DNA of 64,000 nt. Origin: Arthrobacter sp. StoSoilB22. GTDB taxonomy: Bacteria > Actinomycetota > Actinomycetes > Actinomycetales > Micrococcaceae. The stretch covers positions 4,490,427 through 4,554,426 of the forward strand of contig NZ_AP024652.1 in assembly GCF_019977315.1 (NCBI RefSeq), written 5' to 3'. The notes under the pieces were generated by a model, which was not told the origin of the DNA, searched no databases, and saw only the letters and a list, made by a program, of their open reading frames with translations. Of the stretch, positions 32,023 through 41,505 are shown piece after piece (the stretch's first letter is position 1; each line of letters starts with the position of its first letter). The translations under genes were made by a program, and so were the position numbers.

Positions 32023-35000
32023 CTACGAAGCGCACGTGAACTTCGCATCACCCCAAACACCATGAGCGCCGTTGATGGATCCGGAGGGGTCCACCACCAA
32101 TTCCACATATGCCGCACCAGTGAGGTCCACGGACACGGACTCAGGGGCAAATCCCGGTGTGTACGTCCGCGACTGGTACTTGTTCACGCCGTCGGCATTG
32201 ACCTTGAAGATGATGTTGCCGCCGAAGCCGCTCTCAAGGCCCACCTGGGAGGTGAAAGAGGTGCACTTCCCGCCAAGGTAGTAGGTGATCTTGGATGCCG
32301 CGTGGACGCCCAGGCCCTTACTGAACACAGGCTGCTGACCGGTTACGGGATCCGTGTAGTTGATGGCCAGCGGCTTGTCCGGCGATGACGCCGAGTCCTT
32401 GTTGGCCACGTTCTTACCGATCACGCCGTAGCCGTTCAAAGCCTGGACCCACGGCGTTTCAGAGGCGTACACCGAACCAAGCGGTACGGCAGGCAGCGGC
32501 TGCGATGTCACCTTCCAGTCGAAGAACTTCACGCGGGTGTCAGTGGGCAGGGTGACGGATGCCAGCTCCTTGGTGGGGTTGAGTCGGACCGTGTTGGAGA
32601 ACGCCTGGTATTTGTATTGCGTGTACTCCGGCGACGGCCCGTTGGCGTTGTTCCTACCCTGTTCGGAAACGGCCACCACTGCCCCGTTGAGGACGGACGG
32701 CTGCAACCAGTTGGGGAAGAAGATGGACTGCTGCTCGGTTGTTCCGTCCGCGTAGCTCAGCGTCAAAACCGGGCTGGTTCCATTGCCCACCGCGGCGGAT
32801 CCAAGCACGGCCAGGTGCGTTCCCTTGCCCTTAACGGCAATGGTCTGCGCGGAAAGCGCCACCGAGTTGGGGACATCGGGTCCGACGGCCGGCCACGTGT
32901 AGTCAACCTGTGTCGGTTTTCCGGCGTCCACCGTTACTGTGCTGCCCGGCCGGACTCCGCCTGCAGGAACCGTGGCGGCCGCCAGCTGTTCGGCAGCGAA
33001 GGTGGCCCCTCCGCCGTCGAAGTTTCCTAGTGCCTTGCCCGCCACGGTGGTGATCGAGACGGTGTTGTACGCAGCGGCCAAAGAACCATAAGCAACGTAG
33101 ATCTGGTTGCCGCCGGTCACGGACTGGATGGTCCCTGATGCGTCGTACGACGCCGATACCCGCACGGTCTGTTGGCCCGCCTTTGCGCTGGTCCCCGGTT
33201 TGATAACGAACGTGGCAGTTGCTGTGGCGCCGCCTTCAACCTTTGCAGCTGTTGCGCCGGAGGCCGACACCACAGTCCAGCCTTCAGGAAGCACCGGGGT
33301 CAGCACCACGTTGCTCTTAGCCTTGGTTCCGGTGTTCACGAAGGCCGCCGTGACGGTGGTTTCCTGGTCCTGGAAGACCTGTTGGCCGGTGGTCACCCGA
33401 ACTTCAGCCGCGGTGTCTTCCTGGCTCTTGCCGCCCAGCGGGCCGGCCTGCTGCAGCTGAACCGTAGCGGATTGGTTGGAGGCAATTGAGCCTGTCTTCA
33501 CCCAGATGGTGCCGTTGTTGGCCTCGTCGAAGTACCAGCCGGTTGCTGCTGCGGCGTAGGCGGCCTGGGTGGAGTGCTGGGCCAGCTTGGTGCCGCCGAT
33601 CTTGACGTCCTTGGGTGCTGCTCCGGCGTGGACCTTCAGTTCGTACGGACGTGCCGTCGCCTTGCCGGTGTACTCGCCCTTCCGCTCACCGATGGCCACT
33701 TTGACACTGCTGCTGCCGGTGCCTGGAGCGTCCACCGAGAAGAGCTGGCTGGAAGACTTGCCATCCTTGAATTCGCGGGTCACCTTGTCGTCCTCGTACA
33801 GAGTGAAGGTGTCCTGGCCCTTGGCGTAGACGTCCAGAGTGATCATGGAATCTTCAGGAACCAAAGACGCGTTACGGGCAACAATTCCTTGCGGGATCAC
33901 AGCACCTGCACGAACGAAAACCGGAAGCTTGTCCAGCGGTGCGTTGTAGCCGTTGAGGATCTGGCCGCCCTGGTAGAGCTTGCCGGTCCAGTAATCCACC
34001 CATTGCTGGCCTGCCGGGAGGAAGATGCCGTTGCGCACGTCGGTCTGGGTGAAGACCGGGGCTACCAGGAAGTCGGAACCGAGCATGAACTGGTTGTTTG
34101 CCTCGGCGCCGTAAGACCATTCCTGGTCAGGGAACTCAAGAGCCATGGAGCGCATCATGGAAACGCCGCTTGTGGATGACTCCTGAGCCAGCGTGTAAAT
34201 GAAGGGCATGAGCTGCTGGCGGAGCTGGAGGTACTGGCGGTTGATGGCTGTAGCCCCGTCGCCGTAGAGCCACGGACGCTTGTCAGTGGCTGCCCAGCCG
34301 GACATGGAGTACAGCGCCGGGGCGAAGGCCTTCCATTGGAGGTCGCGGACGTAGGACTCAGCGGAACCGCCGAAGATGCCGTCAACATCGCCCGTGGTGA
34401 ATGCCAAACCCGAGTTGCCGGCGCCGGTGAGGGCCGAAACCTGCCAGCGGACGGCGTCGAGGTTTCCTGAATGGTCACCCGTCCACTGCATGCCGCAGCG
34501 CTGGGAGCCGGCCCAACCTTCCACCATCAGCGAGGTGCCGCGGGCATTTGAATACTGTTCGATGCCGCCGTGCGCCGCTTCGCAACCGGTGAGTGCCTGG
34601 CGGTAGCCCTGGCCTACCCACGCGACGTCGAGCTTGCGGAGCCGGACGCCGGCCTCGCCCACTTCGTACTCCTGGTTGGTCAGGGAACGCTGCGTCCAGA
34701 GGCCAACCTTGAGGTCGGTTTCTTCCTCGATGTTGCTCACGGTTTCCGGGAGTTGCTGGTACTCGCAGCCGTAGCCGTCGTTGACCAGCATCCAGCCGGC
34801 CGGCATGTCGTTCTCCACGAACTTCCGGGCCGTCTTGATGGCGTCGGGCGTGCGCTGCTTGGCGCCGTCGGGATCACCGTAGCCCGAGGAGGAGTACCCC
34901 GGGTTGGAGCGGTTGTAGCAGTCGGCGTCGCCGTATTCCAAGGCGTAGACCGGGGGCATCATGGGCTTGCCGGTCAGCGTGGTGTACGCGCCAAGGGACT

Positions 35001-35865
35001 GCTTGTAGTCGCCCACGAAATAGTAGGCATCGAAGCGCTTTTCCTCATGCGTGGTGGTGGGCTGGCCGCCGAAGTTGTAGGAGCCGCGGGCGAAGGTGTC
35101 GCGGAGAACGCCGTAGCCCTTGGAGGACATGTAGTACGGCACGGCGTTGGGGTAGCCGTCATCGTCCCAGTCGAAGTTCTTGGCAATGTTGATGAGTGCG
35201 CCGGTGTGCACGGAGCGGCCGTTCTGCATGCCGCCGCCGATGAACTGCTCGCCGTCCTGCTGGGCAAGGTGCTGCGTAGCTGAGTTGGCGCCGAAGGTGA
35301 CGGGCGCTGATTCTTCCAGAACCACCGAGCCGTCAGCCCTGAGAACGCGGAGCTGGGTGGTGGCCTTGTTGATCTCGACGCTGATCTTGGCAGTTTTCAG
35401 GACCAGCCAGTCGCCGTCTGTGACTGTGGGTGTAGTGCCGGGGAACTTATCCTTGCCCACCACGATGTTGGCGGTCCGGGCGGGATCGCCTTGGTCAGTG
35501 TTGGCGGGATCGGTGAATTTTCCGCTGGGGTCAGCTTCCAGGCGGAAATTGCCGTCGTCCAGGAACGTGACGCGGATGGCGCCTTTCTCCGCGGAAAGGT
35601 CGACGACGTTGCCGGACTGGATAAACCCGATCACCGCTCCGAGAGGTACTCCGGCGGCATCGACAGGGACTTCGGGGGTGACGGTTTTAATGGCCGCGGG
35701 ATCACCTGGAGCGGCATTGGCGGCAGCGGCAAAGGTGAGTGCGGGGATGGTTCCTGCGAGGAGCAGCGAGGCTAGGCCGAGGGAAGCGGCCTTCCTGACT
35801 AGCTTTTTCGTGCGTCCGGAGCTGCCGGGGGCAGTGCCGGATAAGCCCAATGTGGGTGCGGACAT
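32023..35865 (-). CDS. Secreted glycoside hydrolase family 31 enzyme with NPCBM domain
   Basis: A 1280-residue exported enzyme. The signal peptide ends near AAAANAAPG. The GH31 barrel spans about 290-700: KLDVAW holds the probable nucleophile D413 and WTGDHSG the acid/base D464. A beta-rich C-terminal part of GH31 and an NEW3-like (NPCBM-associated) domain near 830-920 follow. Residues about 1135-1280 form a final NPCBM carbohydrate-binding domain (FSKGLGVHAASKITYYLGG). Likely acts on alpha-linked glucans outside the cell; hydrolase versus transglycosylase cannot be decided. Monocistronic. Confidence 0.93.
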   Translation of the reverse strand: MSAPTLGLSGTAPGSSGRTKKLVRKAASLGLASLLLAGTIPALTFAAAANAAPGDPAAIKTVTPEVPVDAAGVPLGAVIGFIQSGNVVDLSAEKGAIRVTFLDDGNFRLEADPSGKFTDPANTDQGDPARTANIVVGKDKFPGTTPTVTDGDWLVLKTAKISVEINKATTQLRVLRADGSVVLEESAPVTFGANSATQHLAQQDGEQFIGGGMQNGRSVHTGALINIAKNFDWDDDGYPNAVPYYMSSKGYGVLRDTFARGSYNFGGQPTTTHEEKRFDAYYFVGDYKQSLGAYTTLTGKPMMPPVYALEYGDADCYNRSNPGYSSSGYGDPDGAKQRTPDAIKTARKFVENDMPAGWMLVNDGYGCEYQQLPETVSNIEEETDLKVGLWTQRSLTNQEYEVGEAGVRLRKLDVAWVGQGYRQALTGCEAAHGGIEQYSNARGTSLMVEGWAGSQRCGMQWTGDHSGNLDAVRWQVSALTGAGNSGLAFTTGDVDGIFGGSAESYVRDLQWKAFAPALYSMSGWAATDKRPWLYGDGATAINRQYLQLRQQLMPFIYTLAQESSTSGVSMMRSMALEFPDQEWSYGAEANNQFMLGSDFLVAPVFTQTDVRNGIFLPAGQQWVDYWTGKLYQGGQILNGYNAPLDKLPVFVRAGAVIPQGIVARNASLVPEDSMITLDVYAKGQDTFTLYEDDKVTREFKDGKSSSQLFSVDAPGTGSSSVKVAIGERKGEYTGKATARPYELKVHAGAAPKDVKIGGTKLAQHSTQAAYAAAATGWYFDEANNGTIWVKTGSIASNQSATVQLQQAGPLGGKSQEDTAAEVRVTTGQQVFQDQETTVTAAFVNTGTKAKSNVVLTPVLPEGWTVVSASGATAAKVEGGATATATFVIKPGTSAKAGQQTVRVSASYDASGTIQSVTGGNQIYVAYGSLAAAYNTVSITTVAGKALGNFDGGGATFAAEQLAAATVPAGGVRPGSTVTVDAGKPTQVDYTWPAVGPDVPNSVALSAQTIAVKGKGTHLAVLGSAAVGNGTSPVLTLSYADGTTEQQSIFFPNWLQPSVLNGAVVAVSEQGRNNANGPSPEYTQYKYQAFSNTVRLNPTKELASVTLPTDTRVKFFDWKVTSQPLPAVPLGSVYASETPWVQALNGYGVIGKNVANKDSASSPDKPLAINYTDPVTGQQPVFSKGLGVHAASKITYYLGGKCTSFTSQVGLESGFGGNIIFKVNADGVNKYQSRTYTPGFAPESVSVDLTGAAYVELVVDPSGSINGAHGVWGDAKFTCAS

Positions 35866-35972
35866 GTGAGGCCAACTTTCGACGAGTGACTTTTTGTGAT
35901 CTAACTCATAGCGAAACGTGCACTAATCGTCACTGCAAAAGAATCAAAGGTCAACCGTTTAACCAAAATTCG

Positions 35973-36040
35973 AACCCGACTGAGTCGCATTTGTGCGCGT
36001 TTTGGGCGCTCAAAACGCGCACAGGTGCGACTCAGTTGGG
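35973..36040. repeat. Dispersed palindrome, copy 1
   Basis: Arms ACTGAGTCGCA..TGTGCGCGTTTTG and the near-exact complement ending CTCAGTTGGG around loop GGCGCT. It starts about 110 bp upstream of the GH31 gene and ends just after the response regulator stop (36046). Related copies lie at 39971 and 50542. Confidence 0.75.
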
Positions 36041-36045
36041 GAGAG

Positions 36046-36702
36046 TCAGCGCGAGCGGATAATCCTGCGCTGCGTCGCGACGGCTATGGCAGCGGTCCGG
36101 TTGTCCACGCCGAGCTTCGAGTAAATGTGCACCAAGTGGGTCTTCACCGTGGCCTCGGAAATGAAGAGTTGCTTGGCCATGGCACGGTTGCTCATACCCG
36201 TTGCCAAGAGCTCCAAGAGTTGGACTTCCCGGGCGCTCAAAGCCGGGGAAGGATTCCGGATGCGCCCCATGAGCCGCGCCGCAACCTCCGGTGCCAACGC
36301 GGTTTGCCCGGCCGCCGCGGACAACACGGCCTGCCGGATCTGCTCCGGCGGTGCGTCCTTCAACATATAGCCGCTTGCACCGGCCTCCACTGCGGCGAGG
36401 ATGTCCGCGTCTGTGTCATAGGTGGTCAAAATGAGCACAGGCGGCGGGGGAGTCCCGGCCGCACCCGCCTTGATCCTCTCTGTGGCCGTTACGCCATCCA
36501 TGCCGCTGCCCATCTGCAGGTCCATGAGCACCAGGTCCACGGGCTCACCCAAAGTATTGAGCTTGCTGAGTTCCACCAGCGCGGCATCACCGTCAGCTGC
36601 CTCCGCAACCACGGTCACCCCCGGGAAGTCGGCGAGCATGGCCCGCAGTCCTGCCCGAACAACCGGGTGGTCATCCACCAACAACACCCGAATCTCACTC
36701 AC
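36046..36702 (-). CDS. NarL/FixJ family response regulator
   Basis: 218 residues: receiver domain with D61 (LVLMDLQMGSGMDGV) and LuxR-type HTH (LSAREVQLLELLATGMSNRAMAKQLFISEATVKTHLVHIYSKLGV). The ATG overlaps the stop of the kinase gene (36699-36702). Likely controls the divergent ABC transporter genes at 38.2-40.0 kb. Confidence 0.95.
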   Translation of the reverse strand: MSEIRVLLVDDHPVVRAGLRAMLADFPGVTVVAEAADGDAALVELSKLNTLGEPVDLVLMDLQMGSGMDGVTATERIKAGAAGTPPPPVLILTTYDTDADILAAVEAGASGYMLKDAPPEQIRQAVLSAAAGQTALAPEVAARLMGRIRNPSPALSAREVQLLELLATGMSNRAMAKQLFISEATVKTHLVHIYSKLGVDNRTAAIAVATQRRIIRSR

Positions 36703-37979
36703 GCGGCACCCCCATCCGCCGGCAACGGCACCCGGATCGCAACCACGGTCCCCTCACCCGGCGCCGACTCAATCTCCAGGCTGCCGTTCAGTGCCGCCAA
36801 CCGCTCCCGCAAACTTTGAAGCCCGACGCCGGTTCCGTCGCCACGCGCCGTACCGGCCGCCGTCGAGGGCTCGAATCCAATCCCGTCGTCGAAAACGTCC
36901 AAGGTCACCTCAGCGCCCAGGAAAGACAGGGTCACGACGGCGGTGCGCGCGTGGGCGTGCGCCCATACGTTGGCGAGGGAAGCCTGCGCGGCCCGGAGCA
37001 GGGTGGTCTGGTACGTATTCGGCAGTTCCATGGGCGTACCCACCAGCTCGAAGCGGCAGCGCAGCGCGGACCCCCGGGCAGCCGCCTCAGTCTCCGTTTT
37101 CTCACAGAGGCGGCTGAGGGTATCCACGAGTCCCGAGCGCTCAAGATCCGGCGAACGCAGGCCGCGCACAAAGCTCCGCGCCTCGGCAAGATTGGCAGAC
37201 GCCGTGTCCTGAACCGTTCGTAGCCGCTCCCGTGCAGCACTGGCGTCGCCATCGTCCAACGCTTTCTCGGCGGACCTGCCCATCAGGACAATGCTTGAGA
37301 AGCCCTGCGCCAAGGTGTCGTGGATTTCCCGGGCAAGCCGTTCGCGTTCGGCCAGCATTCCGGCGTCGTGCTGTGTCTGTGCGAGTTCGGCGCGGGTTCT
37401 GCGAAGCTCGTCGGCAACAGCGCGCTGATTCTCGGCTTCGACGAACAAAGCGCGATAGGCCAAGCCCGTGACCACCGCGAATGCTGCCCCGAACACCGGC
37501 CCAAGGACCATCGCAAGCTGCAGGCCGCCGTCGGACGATCCCCTGCTATGGAACCACAGCGTGCCCACCAGAAGCGCAGTGCTCACAGCAATCGCGGGCA
37601 AAGCAAGCGCGCGGGGGAGCAGGTGCAGTTGCAGGAAGAACAAGGGGAAGGCAACCCATGCGAAGTCGCTGCTGACCAGGAGGAGCAGCAGCCATAGGAG
37701 CATCACCGCGCCAAGCCACCAGCGTGCGTAGGGTGTGGGATTGAACCGGGTGGGATGGCTTGCATGGCGTTTTTCCAAGAGAGTCCCGCTGAGGTACACC
37801 AATGCCAGCAGAGCCGAAAGACTTAGTCCGGCAATCACAGCAACAGCCGACGCCGGACCGTTGGTTCCCATTCCCGTCACCAAGCGGACAACGGCCACCA
37901 GCAGCAGAACCGCGAAACCCAGATGAAGGCTCACGCGCAGCACGCGGAGGATTGTGGCGGCGCCAGCGGGAGACTGCAT
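36699..37979 (-). CDS. Sensor histidine kinase (HisKA_3 type)
   Basis: 426 residues with about six membrane helices up to residue 180, a short coiled segment (ENQRAVADELRRTRAELAQTQHDAG), and the dimerisation box ERLAREIHDTLAQGFSSIV with H220. The ATPase domain shows ANVWAHAHARTAVV, DVFDDGIGFEPS and GVGLQSLRERLAAL. Partner of the downstream regulator; divergent from the ABC permease gene across a 194-bp control region. Confidence 0.95.
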   Translation of the reverse strand: MQSPAGAATILRVLRVSLHLGFAVLLLVAVVRLVTGMGTNGPASAVAVIAGLSLSALLALVYLSGTLLEKRHASHPTRFNPTPYARWWLGAVMLLWLLLLLVSSDFAWVAFPLFFLQLHLLPRALALPAIAVSTALLVGTLWFHSRGSSDGGLQLAMVLGPVFGAAFAVVTGLAYRALFVEAENQRAVADELRRTRAELAQTQHDAGMLAERERLAREIHDTLAQGFSSIVLMGRSAEKALDDGDASAARERLRTVQDTASANLAEARSFVRGLRSPDLERSGLVDTLSRLCEKTETEAAARGSALRCRFELVGTPMELPNTYQTTLLRAAQASLANVWAHAHARTAVVTLSFLGAEVTLDVFDDGIGFEPSTAAGTARGDGTGVGLQSLRERLAALNGSLEIESAPGEGTVVAIRVPLPADGGAA

Positions 37980-38173
37980 GCTTCACAGCGTATCCCCGGC
38001 GCTCCCTCCATAAACCAAATTTCGCGCCCCAGGGCCTGAATCAACCATTCGGATGATCGCCGGTTCAACCCCACGATGCCAGCCGATCCATCCGGCTCCC
38101 GATGCCCCTGCGGCCTATCGCCGGAAGAGTTGAGATAGCCGGGATCAAGCCCGCATTGAATCGAAGGAATCCG

Positions 38174-39253
38174 ATGTTTCTTGCCATCCGCGACATCCGC
38201 TTCGCCAAGGGTCGTTTTGCGCTCATGGGCAGCGTGGTCGCCCTGATCACGTTGCTGCTGGTCATGCTCTCCGGGCTGACTGCAGGCCTGGGCAACCAGT
38301 CGACGTCCGCGCTGGGGGCCCTGCCTGTGCAGCAGATTGTTTTTGGTGCACCCGCCGGAGGTGATCCAAAGGCCTCGTACACCGAATCCGAAGTTTCCCC
38401 TGTTCAGCTCGGAGCCTGGCGGGACCAGCCGGGTGTGACGTCCGCGGAGGCGCTGGGAATCAGCCAGACCCGTTTCCAGTCGTTGGGTGGCGGGGGGACC
38501 CCGACCGGAACCGCGAACGTCGCAGTCTTTGGCGGCGCGATTGCTCCATCGGCTGTGGAGGACGGGACGGTGGTGGTGGGTGAGTCGCTGGCCAAAGAGC
38601 TGACGCTGGAAGTTGGCAGCCGGGTTCGTGCGGGCGGGACAGACCTGACGGTTTCAGCCGTTGTGGAGGACCAGTGGTACTCGCACACCGGCGTGGTGTG
38701 GACAACGCTGGAGACCTGGCGGACCATCGCCCACGCAGCACCTGGCACCGCAACGGTCATCACCGCAACCTTCGACGCCGGAGCTTCCGTGGACCTCGAC
38801 GCCGCCAACGCGTCGGCCGGCACGGTCAGTACGGACCCCGTGGGTTCGTTCCAGGCACTTGCCTCGTACAAGAGCGAGAACGGCTCACTCATGCTGATGC
38901 AGGCATTCCTCTACGGCATTTCGGCCTTGGTGATCGTCGCGTTCCTCACAGTGTGGACAGTGCAGCGCACACGCGACATCGCCGTCCTCAAGGCGTTGGG
39001 GGCTTCGTCCGGCTATGTGTTGCGGGACGCCCTCACCCAGGCGGCCATGGTGCTGCTGGCAGGAGCGGCGGTGGGCGGTCTTCTGGGCTTGGCCGGCGGA
39101 ACGTTCGCGGCCCAGGCCGCACCTTTTCTGATCACACCTATGACCACACTGCTGCCTATCGCAGGAATCATCCTCCTGGGCCTGGCGGGCGCAGTCCTGG
39201 CGGTAAGAAGCGTCACCACAGTGGATCCACTGTTGGCACTCGGCGGCAACTAA
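38174..39253 (+). CDS. FtsX/MacB-type ABC transporter permease
   Basis: 359 residues: N-terminal helix (MFLAIRDIRFAKGRFALMGSVVALITLLLVMLSGL), a long extracytoplasmic MacB-PCD-like domain (about 45-245), and three C-terminal helices (AFLYGISALVIVAFLTVWTVQRTRDIAVLKALGAS onward), the FtsX-like core. Such permeases move or sense lipids and antimicrobial peptides by mechanotransmission. ATG 38174 follows GAAGGA; the ORF upstream is not protein-like. The ATPase gene lies 24 bp downstream. Confidence 0.93.
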   Translation: MFLAIRDIRFAKGRFALMGSVVALITLLLVMLSGLTAGLGNQSTSALGALPVQQIVFGAPAGGDPKASYTESEVSPVQLGAWRDQPGVTSAEALGISQTRFQSLGGGGTPTGTANVAVFGGAIAPSAVEDGTVVVGESLAKELTLEVGSRVRAGGTDLTVSAVVEDQWYSHTGVVWTTLETWRTIAHAAPGTATVITATFDAGASVDLDAANASAGTVSTDPVGSFQALASYKSENGSLMLMQAFLYGISALVIVAFLTVWTVQRTRDIAVLKALGASSGYVLRDALTQAAMVLLAGAAVGGLLGLAGGTFAAQAAPFLITPMTTLLPIAGIILLGLAGAVLAVRSVTTVDPLLALGGN

Positions 39254-39277
39254 AACATTCCCAGAAAGGCATGCATC

Positions 39278-39979
39278 GTGAGTACAGCATTGAACCTGGT
39301 CAACGTTTCCCTCGAATACCCGGACGGCACCTCAACCCTCAAGGCGCTGGACGCCGTCAACCTGAGCGTGCATAAAAGTGAGTTCCTCTCCCTTGTAGGA
39401 CCCTCCGGTTCCGGCAAGTCCTCACTTCTCGCCGTCGCGGCGACCCTCGTGAAGCCCACAGCCGGGCTGGTGATCATCGACGAAGAGGACGTCAACGCCT
39501 TTTCGGACGCCGAACGCACGGCCCTTCGCCGGGACAAGGTGGGCATCATCTTCCAGCAACCCAACCTGCTACCGGCACTGACCGCCGTCGAGCAGTTGCT
39601 GATACGTGAGCACCTCCGGGGCAAGCGTGTGCGCGGAGAACGGGAGAAAGCAGCTGAGCTGCTGGAGGTCGTTGGCCTGTCCGACGCTGCGCATAAGCGC
39701 CCACACCAGTTATCCGGCGGCCAGCGCCAGAGGGTGAATATAGCCAGGGCCCTTATGGGAAGCCCTACTGTTCTTCTCGTCGACGAGCCAACCGCCGCGC
39801 TTGATCACGAACGCAGCGAATCGATCATCCGGCTACTCCGGCGGGTCACCAACGAGTTCCGCACCGCCACCGTCATGGTCACTCACGACACCGAGTTCCT
39901 TCCCCTCACCGACGCCGTCGCGACTATGAGGGACGGACGCATCAGCCGCGCCTTGGTTCCGTCGGCGCAACCCAACTAA
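39278..39979 (+). CDS. LolD/MacB-type ABC ATP-binding protein
   Basis: 233 residues starting with GTG 39278. Walker A GPSGSGKSS, Q-loop IIFQQPNLLPALTAVEQLL, signature LSGGQRQRVNIARALMG, Walker B VLLVDEPTAALDHE and switch MVTHDTEF. Partner of the permease upstream. The last codons are already part of a palindromic repeat that starts at 39971. Confidence 0.95.
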   Translation: MSTALNLVNVSLEYPDGTSTLKALDAVNLSVHKSEFLSLVGPSGSGKSSLLAVAATLVKPTAGLVIIDEEDVNAFSDAERTALRRDKVGIIFQQPNLLPALTAVEQLLIREHLRGKRVRGEREKAAELLEVVGLSDAAHKRPHQLSGGQRQRVNIARALMGSPTVLLVDEPTAALDHERSESIIRLLRRVTNEFRTATVMVTHDTEFLPLTDAVATMRDGRISRALVPSAQPN

Positions 39980-40036
39980 CTAGCAGCAGTGCGCGTTTTG
40001 AGCCGTCAAAACGCGCACTGCTGCGACCTGGTTGGG
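39971..40036. repeat. Dispersed palindrome, copy 2
   Basis: CCCAAC-TAACTAGCAGCAG then TGCGCGTTTTGA, loop GCCG, and the complementary arm ending GGTTGGG. It begins in the last codons of the ABC ATPase gene and ends before the convergent CrtI-like gene, so it may serve as a shared terminator. Confidence 0.8.
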
Positions 40037-40059
40037 TGAGGCGGCGTAGTCAGGGGTAG

Positions 40060-41505
40060 TTACAGTCCTACGCCTAGCCCAGGTACGCGCATTCTAAATA
40101 TGTCCTTGAGGGCATATCTTGCCGCGTGATACCCGGACATTCCCGTCACTCCGGGCCCCGGCGGAGTAGACGAGGAACACAGGTACACGCCGGAAATGGG
40201 GGTTCGCCACGGCACGTTGGAGACCACCGGCCGTTGCACCAGGCCCCGCAGGTCCAACAGACCTGCACTGAAGTCTCCCCCAACATAGTTCTCGTTATAT
40301 GCGGACAGTTCCGCCGCCGTCGTGGTCTTCGATGCCACCACGACGTCGCGGAAGCCAGGCGCGTAACGCTCAATGCGAGCCATGACGGCTTCGGCCATAT
40401 CCACGGTGGAGTTCGCAGGTACGTGGCAATAGGACCACAGAACGTGGCGTCCTTCCGGCGCCCGGGTGGAATCAACCACCGATGGCTGGGACACCAGAAC
40501 GTACGGCTCCGTTGGGTGTTTGCCCATGTCCACCAGATTTTCTGACTCGGCCATGGCCAGCCTCGAACCGCCAACGTGGACAGTCCCGGCCTTGGCCAAT
40601 CCAGGGTCGCGCCACGGAACGGGTTCGGACAGGATGAAGTCCACTTTGCACGCTGCATTCCCAAATCGGAATGTTTCCAACGCCCGGCGGTAGCGGTCTG
40701 GAACTTCCGCACCACCCAGGCGCGCCAGAGTTGGCGGGGCAACATCCAGCAGTATCGCTTTAGCGGGCCGGACCTGGTCCAAGGAGTCCACACGCCCGCC
40801 CACCTGGATTGTGCCACCGTGGGCCCTGAGGTCGTCAGCCATTGCTGTGGCGATGGACATGGAACCGCCAACAGGAATCACCCAACCACCTGCGTGGGCC
40901 AGCACGCTGAGCAACAGTCCGGCACCCGTTGAACTGAGGGACGGTTGCGAGCCAAGGGCGTGGGACATCACACCCGTCAACAGGGCCGGTGCGGCATCCT
41001 CGCGGAATCGTCGCATCCAGAGCGGCGTTCCTTGATCCAGAGTGGCCAAACCGAACCTGACAGCCGCCATGGGATCCTTTGGAATGCGCAGGAGTTGGTT
41101 GGACGTAAACTCCACCACCCCGTCCACGCGCTCCAGCAGGGGCTGCAGCAGCCGACGGTACGCCTGCCCATCGACGCCCAGCTCCTGTACCGTTCGATCC
41201 AGGGATTGGTAGGCCAGGGCCGCCCCTCCACTGTCCAGCGGTGTCCCGTGCTGGACCTCCGGCAGCCGCAATTCCACGCGCTTCGACAACTCAAAAGCGC
41301 GGAAGAAGGGGGATGCCACAGCCATGGGATGCACGGCCGAACAGACGTCATAGAGATATCCGGGCTCCATCAACTCGCTGGTCCGCGATCCACCGCCGAT
41401 CGCATCAGCTGCCTCGTAAAGGTGGACACTCAGGCCGGCGCGGGCCATCACCACTGCGGCGGCCAGGCCGTTGGGACCGGCGCCGACGACGGCGACATCA
41501 ACCAT
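40060..41505 (-). CDS. FAD-dependent oxidoreductase, phytoene desaturase (CrtI)-like
   Basis: 481 residues with an N-terminal dinucleotide fold (VDVAVVGAGPNGLAAAVVMARAGLSVHLYEA), then GGGSRTSELMEPGYLYDVCSAVHPM. It ends with the CrtI-type FAD motif VYLCSSSTPPGPGVTGMSGYHAAR. This is the NAD(P)/FAD branch related to phytoene desaturases. No other carotenoid genes are near, so the substrate is open. It overlaps the upstream membrane protein gene by 8 bp. Confidence 0.92.
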   Translation of the reverse strand: MVDVAVVGAGPNGLAAAVVMARAGLSVHLYEAADAIGGGSRTSELMEPGYLYDVCSAVHPMAVASPFFRAFELSKRVELRLPEVQHGTPLDSGGAALAYQSLDRTVQELGVDGQAYRRLLQPLLERVDGVVEFTSNQLLRIPKDPMAAVRFGLATLDQGTPLWMRRFREDAAPALLTGVMSHALGSQPSLSSTGAGLLLSVLAHAGGWVIPVGGSMSIATAMADDLRAHGGTIQVGGRVDSLDQVRPAKAILLDVAPPTLARLGGAEVPDRYRRALETFRFGNAACKVDFILSEPVPWRDPGLAKAGTVHVGGSRLAMAESENLVDMGKHPTEPYVLVSQPSVVDSTRAPEGRHVLWSYCHVPANSTVDMAEAVMARIERYAPGFRDVVVASKTTTAAELSAYNENYVGGDFSAGLLDLRGLVQRPVVSNVPWRTPISGVYLCSSSTPPGPGVTGMSGYHAARYALKDIFRMRVPGLGVGL

